A stretch of DNA of 64,000 nucleotides from Onchidella celtica (GCA_963931925.1 OZ007581.1:12285192-12349191); one strand, 5' to 3'. Positions 12,011-24,159 are shown, counted from the first letter of the stretch. Program-made: numbers and translations. Notes: generated by a model from the letters alone, not told the origin.

Positions 12011-12973
12011 CTTTCTTTTCCACGGGGCTCCATAAATATACACTTTTAATTAGTTTGCTGCCCGATCAACTGAGCAGGCTCGACATATTATGCCCCAAAG
12101 TGAGATAACGCAAAAATACAAACGTGAAAGCCACAAAGTAGCCGTTATCGTGCAGAGGAGCCGTTAAACCCAAACTCGAACTCAAACTCGACATTATATT
12201 TTGCAGGTAAAAGGGATGATAATTATGATATAATGACATTATGACATAAGACACAAAAGTACAAATGAATTGTGCCATAAATTAAAAAAAAAAAAATTAT
12301 AAACGAAAGCAAGGAATTTGTTTATCACAGGTTTATCACACCGAAAACGTTGAAAAAGAGATTCATAAAGGAAAAAAGCCGAGAAAAGAAAAATATATAT
12401 CTGGACGCTACTTGAGTCAATTACACATTTAAATTTTTTTTTTTTGGCGGGGGGTGGGATGGGGGAGGGGTGGGAGAGGGGGTAGGAATACTAACGAAGG
12501 CCTTGCCAATCTTGGTTTCCTATAGCGACCTGATAACTGCTGTGCGCCTGTGTGTTTATCGTTAAGATTAGAAAAGGGCAAAAAGGGAAAAAAACATATA
12601 TTAAAAAATACCTTTGCATTGTTACTTCTTAACACTGGACTCTGAAAAAAACAAACCCCAAGAAAGTATAACAGGTGAGAGGATTAAGTATTTGGAAGGA
12701 AATAAAACAAACACAATAGTTTTAAAAAAGTGGCTTCCAATTTATTCTCCTACAAATTTATTCACTAGAGCAAAATAATAGAGTGGCACTTTATAGTTAA
12801 AAACCGAATGGTAATTGACTGCGAAACATTACTAGCTGCAAAAACTGTTCTCTGAGACATTTTTATAACAAAGAATGGTTAGTATGGCTGGAATGGCCAA
12901 ACATGTGGGCGAACAACATTGGACTTTGGGTGGAGGGCAGGGGTGAGAAGGACCACCCAGCGAATGGAACACC
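12011..12973. other. no recognised feature
   Basis: AT-rich sequence with an A run near 12283 and a T/G-rich run at about 12433-12483. No gene or repeat is recognised. Confidence 0.55.
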
Positions 12974-13614
12974 CAGTATAGTACGGGTGGCCAAACCGAG
13001 GCTCGCGAGCCATAGGCTCTTTGACTTTTAATTTGGGGCTCACTCAACTTAAACCAATTGTTTTTTGTTGTGGTTTTAAAAAAAAATTTTCTCACTCCAC
13101 GAACGGTAACTGGCTCACAGTTGCACATATTGTTAGAATCTTACAGGCATATTTTATCATTTTCGTCAAATGGTTTATATAGCTCCCTTATTTCATTTAC
13201 AAACCCAGGCATAAAGAACATCGTTCCGATCTTGTCAAATTAACTTGTTCATGACATTCGTACGTTTTTCTTAGATGTTCCCGTATTGCATTACCGTATT
13301 TAAGACATTCAGTATACATTATTATTATAGTTCAAACAATAATGAGTCGAGATTTTGAAAACATTTGATATATGTGTACTTTGTGATTACTGAAAGTCAT
13401 ACAAACTAACAGTTTAGAAAACTGCATGCATGAGTAACTATTGTTGTGTACATGTATTTATTAATATTTATAACATTTAAAAAAAAAAAAAAATACATAT
13501 GTAATAATAAAAATGTGTGTGTAAATTCTGTTCATATCCTGTGGCTCTCGAGCATCTGAAATCTATCGTGTGTGGCTGTCACAGTAAACAAGTTTGGCCA
13601 TCCCTGCAATAGAG
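12974..13614. mobile_element. hAT-type non-autonomous DNA transposon with target duplication
   Basis: The element proper is 12982-13606 (625 bp). Its ends are TACGGGTGGCCAAACC and AGTTTGGCCATCCCTG, which match the hAT consensus CAGGGGTGGCCAAACC in inverted orientation. Flanking 8-bp sequences CAGTATAG (12974-12981) and CAATAGAG (13607-13614) agree at 6 of 8 sites, the length expected for hAT. The left subterminal block GGCTCGCGAGCC and the right block TGTGGCTCTCGAGC support a deletion derivative. The interior is AT-rich and non-coding. Confidence 0.85.
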
Positions 13615-14117
13615 GAGAATGATATTACAACAAAAGGACCAAAGGAACCGACGGCTTTTTTTGTTGTTGTTGTTCTTGTTATCTAGAAAGAAAATTATTT
13701 CATTTACACGCGCTCCATGATCTACTGTAATCAGACTGAAAATGCTGATAGATCTCAACTAAATTCCAATAAGGAATAAAACCAACGCCCGAGTGTGAAA
13801 TGTCCCCAAAAGAAACCCAGACTTTTATTAAGGGCCATTGGTCAGCGAGTCAAGGTCAGTTGTATCCACGCCAGTGCTGAAGACGAAATGGAGTGTTTAC
13901 GCAGATGTCAAGGACAGACAGTCGACGCTGATACCACCGGTGGTCGATGTTTCTTCTCCTTTTTTCTTCCTCTTTGAACTTCATCATATTAGATCAATAA
14001 ATATCTTATCTGTCACCGGGAGAAACTGGAATCTTCTCTTTTGTACTGAGACTTCCTTGTTCCTTAATCCAGGGATAGTCTTTTTTTTTTTTTTCTTTTG
14101 TAGATGTCGTTTTATAT
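13615..14117. other. no recognised feature
   Basis: Short TTG and T runs. The 149-residue open frame at 13838-14287 crosses into the left end of the next element and shows no domain, so I do not call it a gene. Confidence 0.5.
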
Positions 14118-15906
14118 TATTGTTTCTCAACGAGAGCGATATCCACCCCCTTTCCCCCTACCCCTTCCGCGGGAGGGGGGTGGGCGATTTGGAACTCATG
14201 ATGGGCCAACAAAGGAAGAATAGGGTGACAAGGGGAGGAAAACATGAATGGAGGAGGAATTGGAATCAAATACATGACAGTCACTGACTTGTTTAACAGG
14301 ATGTGTAGGTGGGTGTTGTTACGAGTTGGGTTATATGGAATTATTGGTGTTACGACTGCATTTAAAATATCGAGAGGTTTTTAGGAATTATTCTTCCATA
14401 CCATGCCACATATACTAATAACAATTCGAATAAGTTTTATCAAGGACCTGCAGGGCCACAAATTTATTTACTTTAAAATCCCTAACAAATTTCGTCTAGC
14501 TCTTACATACTAAAAGGACAACATCAGCAGCATCAAATGAAAATTCAATAATATATTACTAGAAGTCTCCTCTAGATTCCTAAAAGATTATATCATTCTG
14601 ACTCATTCACAATTTAATTATTACTTATCTATCTTCCAGATATAGTTTGCCTACTATCTAACAAATAATATTCTAATGTCTCAGACGACAATGTTAACTC
14701 AGTTATTTGTGCCTACCGCTTATAAAGGATCAAACTCGTCAATACAACTGACGTAGTTAAGTTAGATCTAGATCTACTCTAGGATGGGCTGGCAATCCCC
14801 AGCCTCATCCAGACACATCAATTTCAATTTACAAATGTGTATACCAGACATTCATGCTAGATCTAGTTGCAAGTTAAAATACATTGTAGTCTTGCATTCT
14901 TCGGTAGCACTTCTACTGGAGAATTTAAGGTCAGCTTCACGTTCATCGTCGAATCAATAGACAAACACTTACACTTGGTCCCTGATACGAGATCAGGGAG
15001 CCGGAGATAATAGCAGTAGATAATGTGTGGGAAGCATATGGTCTCATTCCAATGTCTATCAAGGTCATAGACATGACTATAACAATCTTCTGATTCTCTC
15101 TGGCTGAATCACGCCGACTGCCTTCACAGAAGGATATTTCTGCATGGAGTAGTGAACCATAGGAATGGCTCCGCTTATATACTGCGCGGCCATCTGCAAA
15201 TCCCCAGCCAACTGCCCAAATTTGATTGGTGCATCCATTTCGAGCTCAGCTCGTAGTATTAATAGATTCTGCATGGAAATCGGTCACGGCCTTGCACTAG
15301 TAACAGCCAAGGTCAAATTAACATATCAAAACCCTTACTAAAGTCTCCAACCCTCTACGTTTTATGTACGAATTTACTATTTCCCTTTTACTCACCCCTT
15401 CTCTTCCCTGTTAGAATTCATCAAAATCACGGGGTCGAGAACTGCACCGTCACTGCTAACCCATCCATTTATTCTATCTTGCCCCACTTTCTTTCCATCT
15501 CTAAGAAAAAGCGTTACAAAAACAAACTGTCCACGAGAATAGTTCAAGGACATTTGCACTGGCTAAAATCCACGAGACCATGAAATAAACAAGCCGTGAC
15601 CCAGCACGACACTTCTAGTCCTAACCCTGACAGGTGTTATGAACAGAAGACGCCCATTTTTTAGTACAGTTTTTGACAAAGAATGCTTTCTGTTTTATAG
15701 CTACTAATCCACACACTTATTGTGAAAGATGAAGCTTTGAGAAATGTAACACCATAATATATGGTGTAGTCTGTCCTCTTGTGAAATGTACTTGTTGGGT
15801 TTGAGTATGGATTTGTGTGTGTGTGTATGGGGGATGGGGGGGGGGGCAATGAAAGAAAATTGGGAGCCTAAGGGGCCAATTGCCTGAAAAGGGTTGAGAA
15901 CCACCG
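14118..15906. mobile_element. hAT-like miniature element interrupted by a solo LTR
   Basis: Left end TATTGTTTCTCAACG and right end GGTTGAGAACCACCG are inverted and fit the hAT consensus CAGTGGTTCTCAACC. The flanking 8-bp sequences TTTTATAT (14110-14117) and TCTTATAG (15907-15914) agree at 6 of 8 sites. Removing the LTR and one of its target duplications leaves about 470 bp, a normal size for a miniature hAT. The left end is diverged (10 of 15), so confidence is moderate. Confidence 0.6.
14317..15632 (-). mobile_element. solo LTR, reverse orientation, 1316 bp
   Basis: Reads TGTTACGAGTTGGG at the left and CTAACCCTGACA at the right, giving TG..CA termini. It is flanked by the perfect 5-bp duplication GGTGT (14312-14316 and 15633-15637). 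It aligns along its whole length, reversed, with 20387-21669. On the reverse strand a TATATAA box lies at 15175-15181. No internal region is present, so it is a fossil left by LTR-LTR recombination. Length and 5-bp duplication fit a Gypsy- or BEL-like LTR; without coding sequence the superfamily stays open. By eye the two copies are roughly nine-tenths identical, suggesting moderate age. Confidence 0.93.
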
Positions 15907-15914
15907 TCTTATAG

Positions 15915-16798
15915 TAGTGGAGTTTTAACCGTGGCAAGATGTCCCTCTCCACGCCTCTCCCCCGGGAGAAAGTTTATGAATATTTACACCGTTCAATAAT
16001 ACAAAACTGCGTGGATGGTCAAATGTATTTGTTATTCTGCTTGTATTCCAGTTTGAGCGTAAAATGAGTTGCAGCAATAGGCGGTACGATTAATAAGACA
16101 AAATGGTCAATTAATGTGACATTTTTACAGTACTTGTATGGGCGTAGATGATTAGAGTGAAGATAACTAACAACGTATTGTACTGATATTACGATGAAAG
16201 AAAAAAAAAATTATGGTCTTTGTGTAGATAAACATAATACATGGAGATCATTTTATCAAAGTGAGGGAAATATTAATAAAAGATGACGTCTGGAAAGTTC
16301 ACCGGAAAGTACAAGCGGACAACGCCCACCTCTGTCCTACAATGGGTTCTGGCACAAACAACTACCTAAGTTATCTCCTCCTATTATTGACCCTCATTAA
16401 ATTATCTCCCGTGATCTCCCGCAGGTTTCGGGAACGATAACTCTTGCTGTGTGGTGTTCTCAGTGGTACGTTTTGTGGTTGGCTACGATATGCCTGAGTC
16501 TTATCTTTCAAGACTAGAAGTACAATACTGAGCGAGTGTGAGATAATAGTAGTACAAAACTACTGAAAAGAATAGAACTGATACTGGTTTAGTGAAAGAA
16601 AGGTCAAAATATGGCAAAAGAAAAAATTCTAAGCAGCAACAGCAAAGCCTCGCCTACACACACGAAACAATAAAACACAAAGGAAGAGGAAAGACAAATC
16701 AAGCCTTCACAGTCAACTGATTTTCGTCAGAAAAAAACAAATAACTGGAGAGAAAATTAAAGATACAAAGAAATCGTGGAGTGTTTCAGGCGTTTACG
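15915..16798. other. mostly unique sequence
   Basis: A block at about 16612-16660 (GGCAAAAGAAAAAATTCTAA, then AGCAAAGCCTCG) weakly resembles repeat K. Nothing else is recognised. Confidence 0.45.
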
Positions 16799-17163
16799 TT
16801 TTTAGTCTATAATGTTCGCTGTCCTTGGCATTTACACCTCAATTTTTTTTCTTTTTCTTGTTGTTGTTGTTGTGGGGATTCGTTTTTTTAGAATTTTGCC
16901 CAGGCAGCGGTCTTGTACGGCCTGCTCTTCACGATTTCCAACTGACAAGTTATCTTTAACTTTCGTCAAGTGCACACGGACCCTCCGAGTTTTTCGTCCT
17001 TGTCCGAGATGACTAGGTGCTTGATCCTACCTACCATAGGATCAGGGACAGGAAAATATGAGAAAAAAATCCAACAATTCCAACATGCCTGCACCGACCG
17101 GGATTTGAATCAGGTACCTTTGGAATGACAGGCGAGCACCTTGCCTCCAGACCACCGTGTCAC
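16799..17163 (-). mobile_element. tRNA-derived SINE, copy E
   Basis: Reverse-strand copy. The antisense tail starts around 16799 (CGCTGTCCTTGGCATTTACA) with an inserted TTG run, then the central GTGCACACGGACCCTCCG. The head ends near the antisense A box CCTCCAGACCACCG. B box appears as GGGATTTGAATCAGG in antisense. Confidence 0.88.
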
Positions 17164-18699
17164 CCGGTAGATTAAAGTAGAATGTTTCACAAGTGACTGT
17201 GGATATTTACAGTCTGTGAGCTCCTGACTTGGAGTTTTGAGACGCAGCCCGTCCGTCAGTGTATGGTGGCTCCAATTACCAGGAAGCTGGAACACACAAC
17301 AAAAGCTGACGATTAAAACAAAAGAACAAAATAAAAAAACCCAAAAGGTAAAACAAAAACCCGATGAGTCTCAGTTCTTTTCATGGCCAAGACGCGCGTT
17401 AACCAATTTTGATATGGCGACCAATTCGATGGTGACGTCAATACATTGAGCTTCAATGAGACTTCACTGGCCAGTCGGGTAGGTGGATCTCACTAAAACT
17501 TACTGTCGTGGTAGGAAATTAAATTCTTTTTAATTTGATGTATATTAAGCATGGGTATCTCTTTGATATTTGGCTGGGTATAACTTTATAACTGTCATTT
17601 TGGCTGCAAAGAGCGCAAATCTGTAATGTCACGCAGGGGGTGTTTTTGGGGAATTTCTTAGCGTTGCCACCCTTTATCTCATTATATCCGGGATTTTCAG
17701 TAGCCCAAAGTGGTTGTCCTAACATTCATAGCAAAATCAGGAGTATATATTTTTGTGCAAGATTCCCGGCCATCTGACGGCTTGGCCCCTCTACTAATCC
17801 AACTAGACACTCGATCTAAATCTACTGGTGTGCCCTTAGGTTTTGGGGTGTGTGTGGTTTTAAACAAGTAAGATTATGGAAACGTCTAATTTTGGTGTTA
17901 AAGAAATGAACAACAACGAAAACAAACACAAAAAGAACAGCTGGGCACAGAATGGAATGTTTTCAGGCATTGTATTGCAACAGTTGTTTTTTCCCCTCCC
18001 AACTACAATTAAACATATTTTTTTCAAAAAAAAATAAAATAATTGGACTAAGTTCGTTTACTGAATTATACAAAACGATTAAAAAAAAAAAATTCCTACA
18101 TCGAATTTTGACTTCTCAGGCCCCAACAAAATATTGCTACCCCCCATCCTGAAAAACTCCGGTTTAGGCCCAGGCTTCAGGAATCAAATGAAACAGGTGC
18201 ACTTTATTAGTTGGTGTTTTTTTTTGTTGTTTTTTTCCTCACTCGAGACTTTCGGCTGTTCTATTCTGTCTAAGAAAAACCATTTTACTGTAACGTTTTT
18301 TGGTTTGGATGGCGCCCTTTGAGAAAGGTATTCTTTAAATTTCTGCTTGAATGTTTATTCTCAAACAGGAATATTTTTATTTGGCTTAGATTTGGCCCAG
18401 ATGTGGCAAAGATTTTGGCCTCTCGGGCCAAGTACACCACCTGTCCCATCGTGTTTACGCCACTGTGTTTTAGATAGTACACTTTTTTTGCCATGATCCA
18501 GATAAAATTCCAACGAAGACCAAAGTTAAAATTCAGCATGAAAACGTTGGGTCATTAGAGGGTGCATGTCCTAGAGGGCAGAGAACGAGATATTTCTGAG
18601 AGGCAGCTCTGAGATAAGCAGAAATTAACTGGTTTGTGTTTCCCGGGTCATGTAGTGCTGTACGGTTGATGCTCAGCGCTGGAAGTAAGAAAGAGAAAA
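17164..18699. other. no recognised feature
   Basis: 1.5 kb of AT-rich DNA with several T and A homopolymer runs. No open frame with a recognisable domain and no repeat from elsewhere in the window. Confidence 0.55.
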
Positions 18700-18985
18700 A
18701 GCATGGTCGATTTTCTGGTTTTCTTTCTCTCTAACTTAGTAACTTTTTTCTTTCTTTTCGTTAATGTCCATTTGTTTTCTTTCTTTCTCTCGTTTTGTCT
18801 TTCTTTCCTCTGCTTTTTTCTTCTTAGTTCATTAATGTCATTTTTTTCTTTCCATTTTTCTCCCTTTGTTCTTTTCTCATCCTTTCATCCTTTCTTTCTG
18901 TCCAACTTTCTTTCCTTTTTCTTTTTTTTTCGTCTGTCTTTCATTCTCCCTTGGTTTTCCCTTCTTGTTTTTTTCTTTCTGGGTC
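18700..18985. repeat. CTTT-rich pyrimidine tract
   Basis: Imperfect TTTC and TTCT units. It explains the Phe/Ser-rich open frame at 18703-19104. Confidence 0.85.
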
Positions 18986-19320
18986 AGACATTGGAATCTT
19001 TGGCTAGAGTGACTGGTGGAGATTTAAACCAGAGCCGTGAGAGAAAAGAATTGAAGGGGGTAAGAAAGACTGGCATTATTTTGAGACTGTGGATGTTCTC
19101 GTGATTTTTGGGGGAGGTTGGGGGGGGGGGGAGTCACGATGAATGCGAAATTGTGGATATTTTTTTATTATTATTATTGTTTATTTATTTATTTATAGTT
19201 GAAAATCTGGATGCGTGCGTTAGGAGCCCAGTGGCTTTGAGTGTATGTGTGTGTGTGTGTGTGGGGTGGGGGAACTGTAGGGGGGAAAGACAGGTTAGTG
19301 ACTAAAGATCCCATTCACAA
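18986..19320. other. low-complexity patches
   Basis: Poly(G) at about 19115-19132, TTTA units at 19164-19196 and GT at 19240-19262; nothing else. Confidence 0.6.
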
Positions 19321-19340
19321 GGCTTTGTGATCCATACTAC

Positions 19341-19445
19341 TACATGGCGACGACGTGTCTGCTTCAGTTGTAACAGGGTTGGAATAACTCTGGGGTAAAT
19401 TTCCCAAATGCGGTTAAAGAAGTATACAAAATACCCAAAAAATGT
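19341..19445 (+). repeat. dispersed tail module, copy 2
   Basis: Carries ATGGCGACGACGTGTCTGCT, TTCAGTTGTAACAGGG, AAATTTCCCAAATGCGGTT and AAGAAGTATACAAAATACC, in the same order as 7385-7495. Confidence 0.6.
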
Positions 19446-20381
19446 AAAATTATATTTTGTTCATGCAAGGACGGAAAGGATTAGGTTTAGTAACTGCGTT
19501 CTGTTGGGACATTTTTATGAATACAAAAGAAGCCCTGCCAAATAAAACGCTTTTTTGTTTTATGTGTTCTTGTTAACTTATCAGTGGGCATTGTGACGCC
19601 CAAATCCAATAGCATTTTGCTTCATTCATCTCATGCTGAGAAAGCATTTATTCGCATTCACAGTTCAGTATAAACTTAGCAACATTGTTTTGGAGAAGAT
19701 TACTGCTGAGATGCCCTAATGCCACAAGTGGGCGGCTTTAGAATCACGGCCATTTCTCATGCTCGGTTTAAATCTTTTTTATCAGAACTTCAAATATTAT
19801 CAAATCTGTTTTAAACAATGATTTAATTCCTAGGCTGTATAATCATTTTATCTCAGATCACTACAAAATTTCATATCTTCTTCAAAATCTGAAAATACTA
19901 AGTTTGAACATTTGAAGTGGTACAGACATAAAACAATTTAAGAAGCAATGTTTCCAGTATGGTGGTTTGTCTTGTAACTTGTTGACTTCGTAAATTCTGA
20001 TATCATTTTTTTGGGGGGGGGGGGGGTGGGGGTATGCACAGATTTAAACTCCAGGTATTGATTCAGCATTGTATTCATTGTTTAAGTTCCAAATCAACAA
20101 CCAAATCGTCGGATTTAGCATTTCTCAATCTTTATGCTGAAGTTGCTGTCTTTTGTCTTGTGTCTCAGAACTATTGTCTCTCACTATCTCGTTCGATACT
20201 GTCAAACTCTTCTCGGAAGATCTGAATAATTCTACTCGATTCCTCATTAAGAAATAAATCAATCGTTTTTTTTTCAGCCTCTAATTTTTTATGTATTTGC
20301 AATCAATCAAAGGTATCGTTTTTGAAATTAGATTTGAGATGTTTCTACCACTGCAGCAGCTATTTTCGTTTTTAAAACATA
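19446..20381. other. no recognised feature
   Basis: AT-rich unique-looking DNA with a T/G run at about 20007-20030. Confidence 0.55.
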
Positions 20382-20386
20382 ATATT

Positions 20387-21669
20387 TGTCAGGGTTAGGA
20401 CTAGAAGTGTCGTGCTGGGTCACGGCCTGTTTGTTTCATGGTCTCGTTGATTTTAGCCAGTGCAAATGTCCTTGAACTATTCTCGTGGACAGTTTGTTTT
20501 TGTAACGCTTTTTCTTAGAGATGGAAAGAAAGTGGGGCAAGATAGAATAAATGGATGGGTTAGCAGTGACGGTGCAATTCTCGACCCCGTGATTTTGATA
20601 AACTTTAACAGGGGTGAGAAAAGGGAGTGAGTAAATTCGTACATAAAACGTAGAGGGTTTAGAGACTTTAGTAAGGGTTTTGATATGTTAATTTGACCTT
20701 GTCTGTTACTATTAATAGAATCTATTAATACTACGAGCTGAGCTCGAAATGGATGCACCAATCAAATTTGGGCAGTTGGCTGGGGATTTGCAGATGGCCG
20801 CGAGGTATATAAGCGGGGCCATTCTTATGTTTCACTACTCCATGCAGAAATTATCCATCTGTGAAGGCAGTCGGCGGGATTCAGCCTGAGAGAATCAGAA
20901 GATTGTTAAAGTCATGTCTATGTCCTTGATAGACACTGGAATGAGACCATACGCTGTTCAGAAATTATCTACTGCTATTATCTCCGGCTCCCTGATCTCG
21001 TATCAGGGACCAAGTGTAAGTGTCTGCCTATTGATTCGACGATGAACGTGAAGCTGACCTTAAATTTTCCAGTAGAAGTGCTACCGAAGAATGCAAGACT
21101 ACAATGTATTTTACTTGCAACTAGATCTAGCATGAATGTCTGGTATACACATTTGTAAATTGAAATTGATGTGTCTGGATGAGGCTGGGGATTGCCAGCC
21201 CATCCTAGAGTAGATCTAGATCTAACTTAACTACGTCAGTCTGTATTGACGAGTTAGATCCTTTATAAGCGGTAGGCACAAATAACTGAGTTAACATTGT
21301 CGTCTGAGACATTAGGATTTTATTTGTTAGATAGTAGGCAGACTATATCTGAAAGATAGAGAAGTAATAATTAAATTGTGAATGAGTCAGAATGATATAG
21401 TTTTTAGGAATCTAGAGGAGACTTCTAGTGATATATTATTGAATTTTCATTTGATGCTGCTGATGTTGTCTTTTTAGTATGTAAGAGCTAGACGAAATTT
21501 GTTAGGGAATTTAAAGTAATAAATTTGTGGCCCTGCAAGGTCCTTGATAAAACTTATTCGAATTGTTATTAGTATATGTGGCATGGTATGGAAGAGTAAT
21601 TTCTAAAAACCTCTCGATATTTTAAATGCAGTCGAACACCAATAATTCCATATAACCCAACCCGTAACA
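20387..21669 (+). mobile_element. solo LTR, forward orientation, 1283 bp
   Basis: Begins TGTCAGGGTTAGGACTAG and ends CAACCCGTAACA. It is flanked by the perfect 5-bp duplication ATATT (20382-20386 and 21670-21674). A TATATAA box is at 20806-20812 and an AATAAA signal at 21518-21523, consistent with promoter-then-polyadenylation order in an LTR. It is the inverted partner of 14317-15632. No internal region remains. The short open frames inside it (for example 20477-20761 on the reverse strand) are not genes. Confidence 0.94.
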
Positions 21670-21909
21670 ATATTGTTGTCCAAGGCAATGCGCTCAAGAT
21701 CCAACATAACAAAATTGAATGTTTGATGTAAGGACCAACATTAAAATCACGTATTCAAAGGCATAATCCGCCCGACATTTATTACTATTGTTATTTGAAA
21801 CAATAGCTAAACAAGACAATCAAAACTTGTCCGGAAATAACAACCCGAGTCACTGGTTTCCTCCAAGTCTGACGATGATTAACTTAGGTTTAGGTTTAAC
21901 TATCTAAGT

Positions 21910-22625
21910 CACAAAGTAACTAACTAACTAACTAGCGAAAAAGCTTACTAACTGACAGACTGACTGACTGATTGACCGACTGTCTAACTAACCAACTATC
22001 TAACTAATGACCGAACGAACTGATTAACTGACTGACTGACTATCTGACTAACTAACTAACTAACTAACTAACCAACTACTTAACTAATGACCGAACGAAC
22101 TGACTAACTGACTGACTGACTATCTGGCTAACTAACTAACTAACTAACTGACCAACTATCTAACTAACGACTGAACGAACTGACTGACTGAGTGACTGAC
22201 TATCTGACTAACTAACTAACTAACTGGCCAACTATCTAACTAACGACTGAACGAACTGACTGACTGACTGACTGACTATCTGACTAACTAACTAACTAAC
22301 TGGCCAACTATCTAACTAACGAACGAACGAACGAACTGACTGACTGACTGACTGACTGACTGACTAACTAACCTGTATCTAATAAACGAATGAACGAACT
22401 GACTAACTAACTACCTAACTAACTAACTACCTGACTAACTAACTAACTAACTTACTAACTAACTGACTGACTGACTGACTAAGTAAATAACTGACTGACT
22501 GACTAGCTGACTTACTCACTAACTAACTAACTAACTGACTGACTGACTGGCTGACCGACTAACTAACTAACTAAGTGACTGACCGGTTGACTGACTAACT
22601 AACTAAATAGCTAGCTAACTAATCA
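21910..22625. repeat. ACTA/ACTG tetranucleotide satellite with 76-80 bp higher-order units
   Basis: Blocks of CTAA, CTGA and CGAA units. Between about 21980 and 22345 the phrases GAACGAACTGA, TGACTATCTG and CAACTATCTAACTAA recur together every 76-80 bases (for example 22009, 22089, 22169, 22245 and about 22325), giving about five higher-order units. From 22345 on the order breaks down into irregular blocks. Confidence 0.92.
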
Positions 22626-22768
22626 AATAACAACTTTACTAACAAATGAACGAACTAAGAAACCAATGTTTTTGCCATCTCACTTTATGCTATAATTCAT
22701 CAGCATACAAACATTAATTTTGCTGCTTACACTCAGTCATGTCAAACCTTTCTTTTCTCCTCCCACAG

Positions 22769-22869
22769 AGACGAGTAGAGCAGTCAGCATGGGGCCTGGA
22801 TGAAACGGGTTCTAAATAGAGATAAGCCAAGAGATACTGCTCGATGCGCATGCGCCGGAAATCCCAGCG
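22769..22869 (+). other. candidate spliced exon (non-coding or 5' UTR)
   Basis: Preceded by the strong pyrimidine-rich acceptor TTCTTTTCTCCTCCCACAG (ending 22768) and followed by the donor CG|GTAAGC at 22870. The 101-base interval is GC-richer than its surroundings and has an ATG, but all three frames contain stops, so it could only be a 5' UTR or non-coding RNA exon. No neighbouring exon was found. A chance pairing of splice-like motifs cannot be excluded. Confidence 0.35.
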
Positions 22870-23040
22870 GTAAGCCAGGTAGGATTTCACACCTATTTAC
22901 GTTTGCACCTTGCTCTGTAAGATAAGGCAATGCTTTCTAGTCATATCTTTTACACTGGTTTTTTCTTTTTATGCTTCACCCTCATTCTTTTCCTCTCTAT
23001 CTCGTTGTTTCTTCCCTCATCTGTTCTCCCTTTAGTCAAA

Positions 23041-23340
23041 ATCATAGATGGTGACTCGATTCAAAGTCAGTTTTGAGGCATTTAGCCTTCTCAAACAGGA
23101 TTATCATTTGGAAAAGGAATAGCAAAAGAGGTTAAAGTTTTCAAAAATACTGAAAACAGAAAAACGATAAAGTTGACCTTTTGATGCCTTTCAATGATTT
23201 TCATGAATCAGGGAGTGCCGAAATGTGCCTCGTTTTGTCGGGAAGCTACACAAATATAGAAAATACTGAAGTGTGTGCAGTGTTCAGATATGGCTTATTG
23301 TGTAAAATCATACAGTCCTCTAACAACTGCATGTCCAGTT
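23041..23340 (+). repeat. dispersed repeat R1, partial copy
   Basis: Shares with 40300-40520 the ordered blocks GATTCAAAGTCA, TTGAGGCATTTA, CCTTCTCA, TTTTCAAAAATACTGAAAAC and TTTTGTCGGG.AGCTACACAA. It runs on into CAGTGTTCAGATATGGCTTA and CTAACAACTGC, also found at 47210-47275. One end of the family is missing. Confidence 0.75.
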
Positions 23341-23346
23341 AGAGAC

Positions 23347-23527
23347 AAGCTGGGTTCTCATGTGTACGGAAACGGAAACGACAAAAAATCCCTGATATAA
23401 TAAAAAGAAAGAGTGTTTCCATGTGTACGGAAACGGCGTGCGGAAACTTTCTTTCTATTTCACTACTTGAAGGGTTTTTGACGTTTCCGTTGCCGTTTCG
23501 GTTTCCGTATACATGAGAACCCAGCTT
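23347..23527. mobile_element. miniature element with ~40-bp inverted ends
   Basis: The left end AAGCTGGGTTCTCATGTG and the right end, read in reverse, AAGCTGGGTTCTCATGTA match for 17 bases, followed by similar GGAAAC/CGAAAC-rich arms. Total length is 181 bp and it is non-coding. A clear target duplication was not found, so the superfamily is open. Confidence 0.8.
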
Positions 23528-24159
23528 TAAACTCTATTGAACATTTTGCTCTCTTAGTCTTTTTTTTTTTCTGTTCTTTATTTTCCTTACTCGCAGGATT
23601 CTGTCGAGCACCCAGACAATATCTGTATAATATGACAAGACTCCTTTAAACAGAACTCTATTTATTTTCTATGCCGTTTCTTCCTCAATGCTTTGCATGT
23701 GGACAAACATACAGGAAGCCCACAGACTTCAAAGGAAAGCATCCCCTCCTACCACCCCCTCCCCACTCCCCCGTGTTTTTCCCCAGCCCCACCTCACCCC
23801 AATCCCCCACCCAAACTTCCACCCGTAAAAAAATAATTGAGAAAAAAAACAACAACAACGGACGCACTCTTAAATATAAAACACTCAAAACTTAATGCTC
23901 TCCGTGATCAACATTTTTTTGCTATTGTGGACGATCCTCATGTTTGTTTACCTGAAGCGTTTCTATGGAAACCATTCCGGTTTAGTGCTCGCTAATCTGA
24001 AATCAAACATACGTGCACATGTCATCAGCAGCATCCAGTCTCTTTCTAGTTCCGGACTCTACTTTTTTGTCCATTATAAACCGGTTATTTGGGTAAATAC
24101 GGTACTTCGGGCGGTCAAAATGACAAATAAAGAATCGGTGGAAATAGTTGATGACGGAT
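23528..24159. other. no recognised feature
   Basis: Unique-looking sequence, C-rich at about 23746-23822. The short open frames at 23671-24161 have no motifs. Confidence 0.5.

Noticed and set aside
13838-14287. 149-residue open frame
   Set aside because: It contains a poly-Phe stretch from a T run and crosses the end of a hAT-like element.
20477-20761. 94-residue reverse-strand frame, and 65-residue frame at 15077-15274
   Set aside because: Both lie inside the solo LTRs, which are non-coding.
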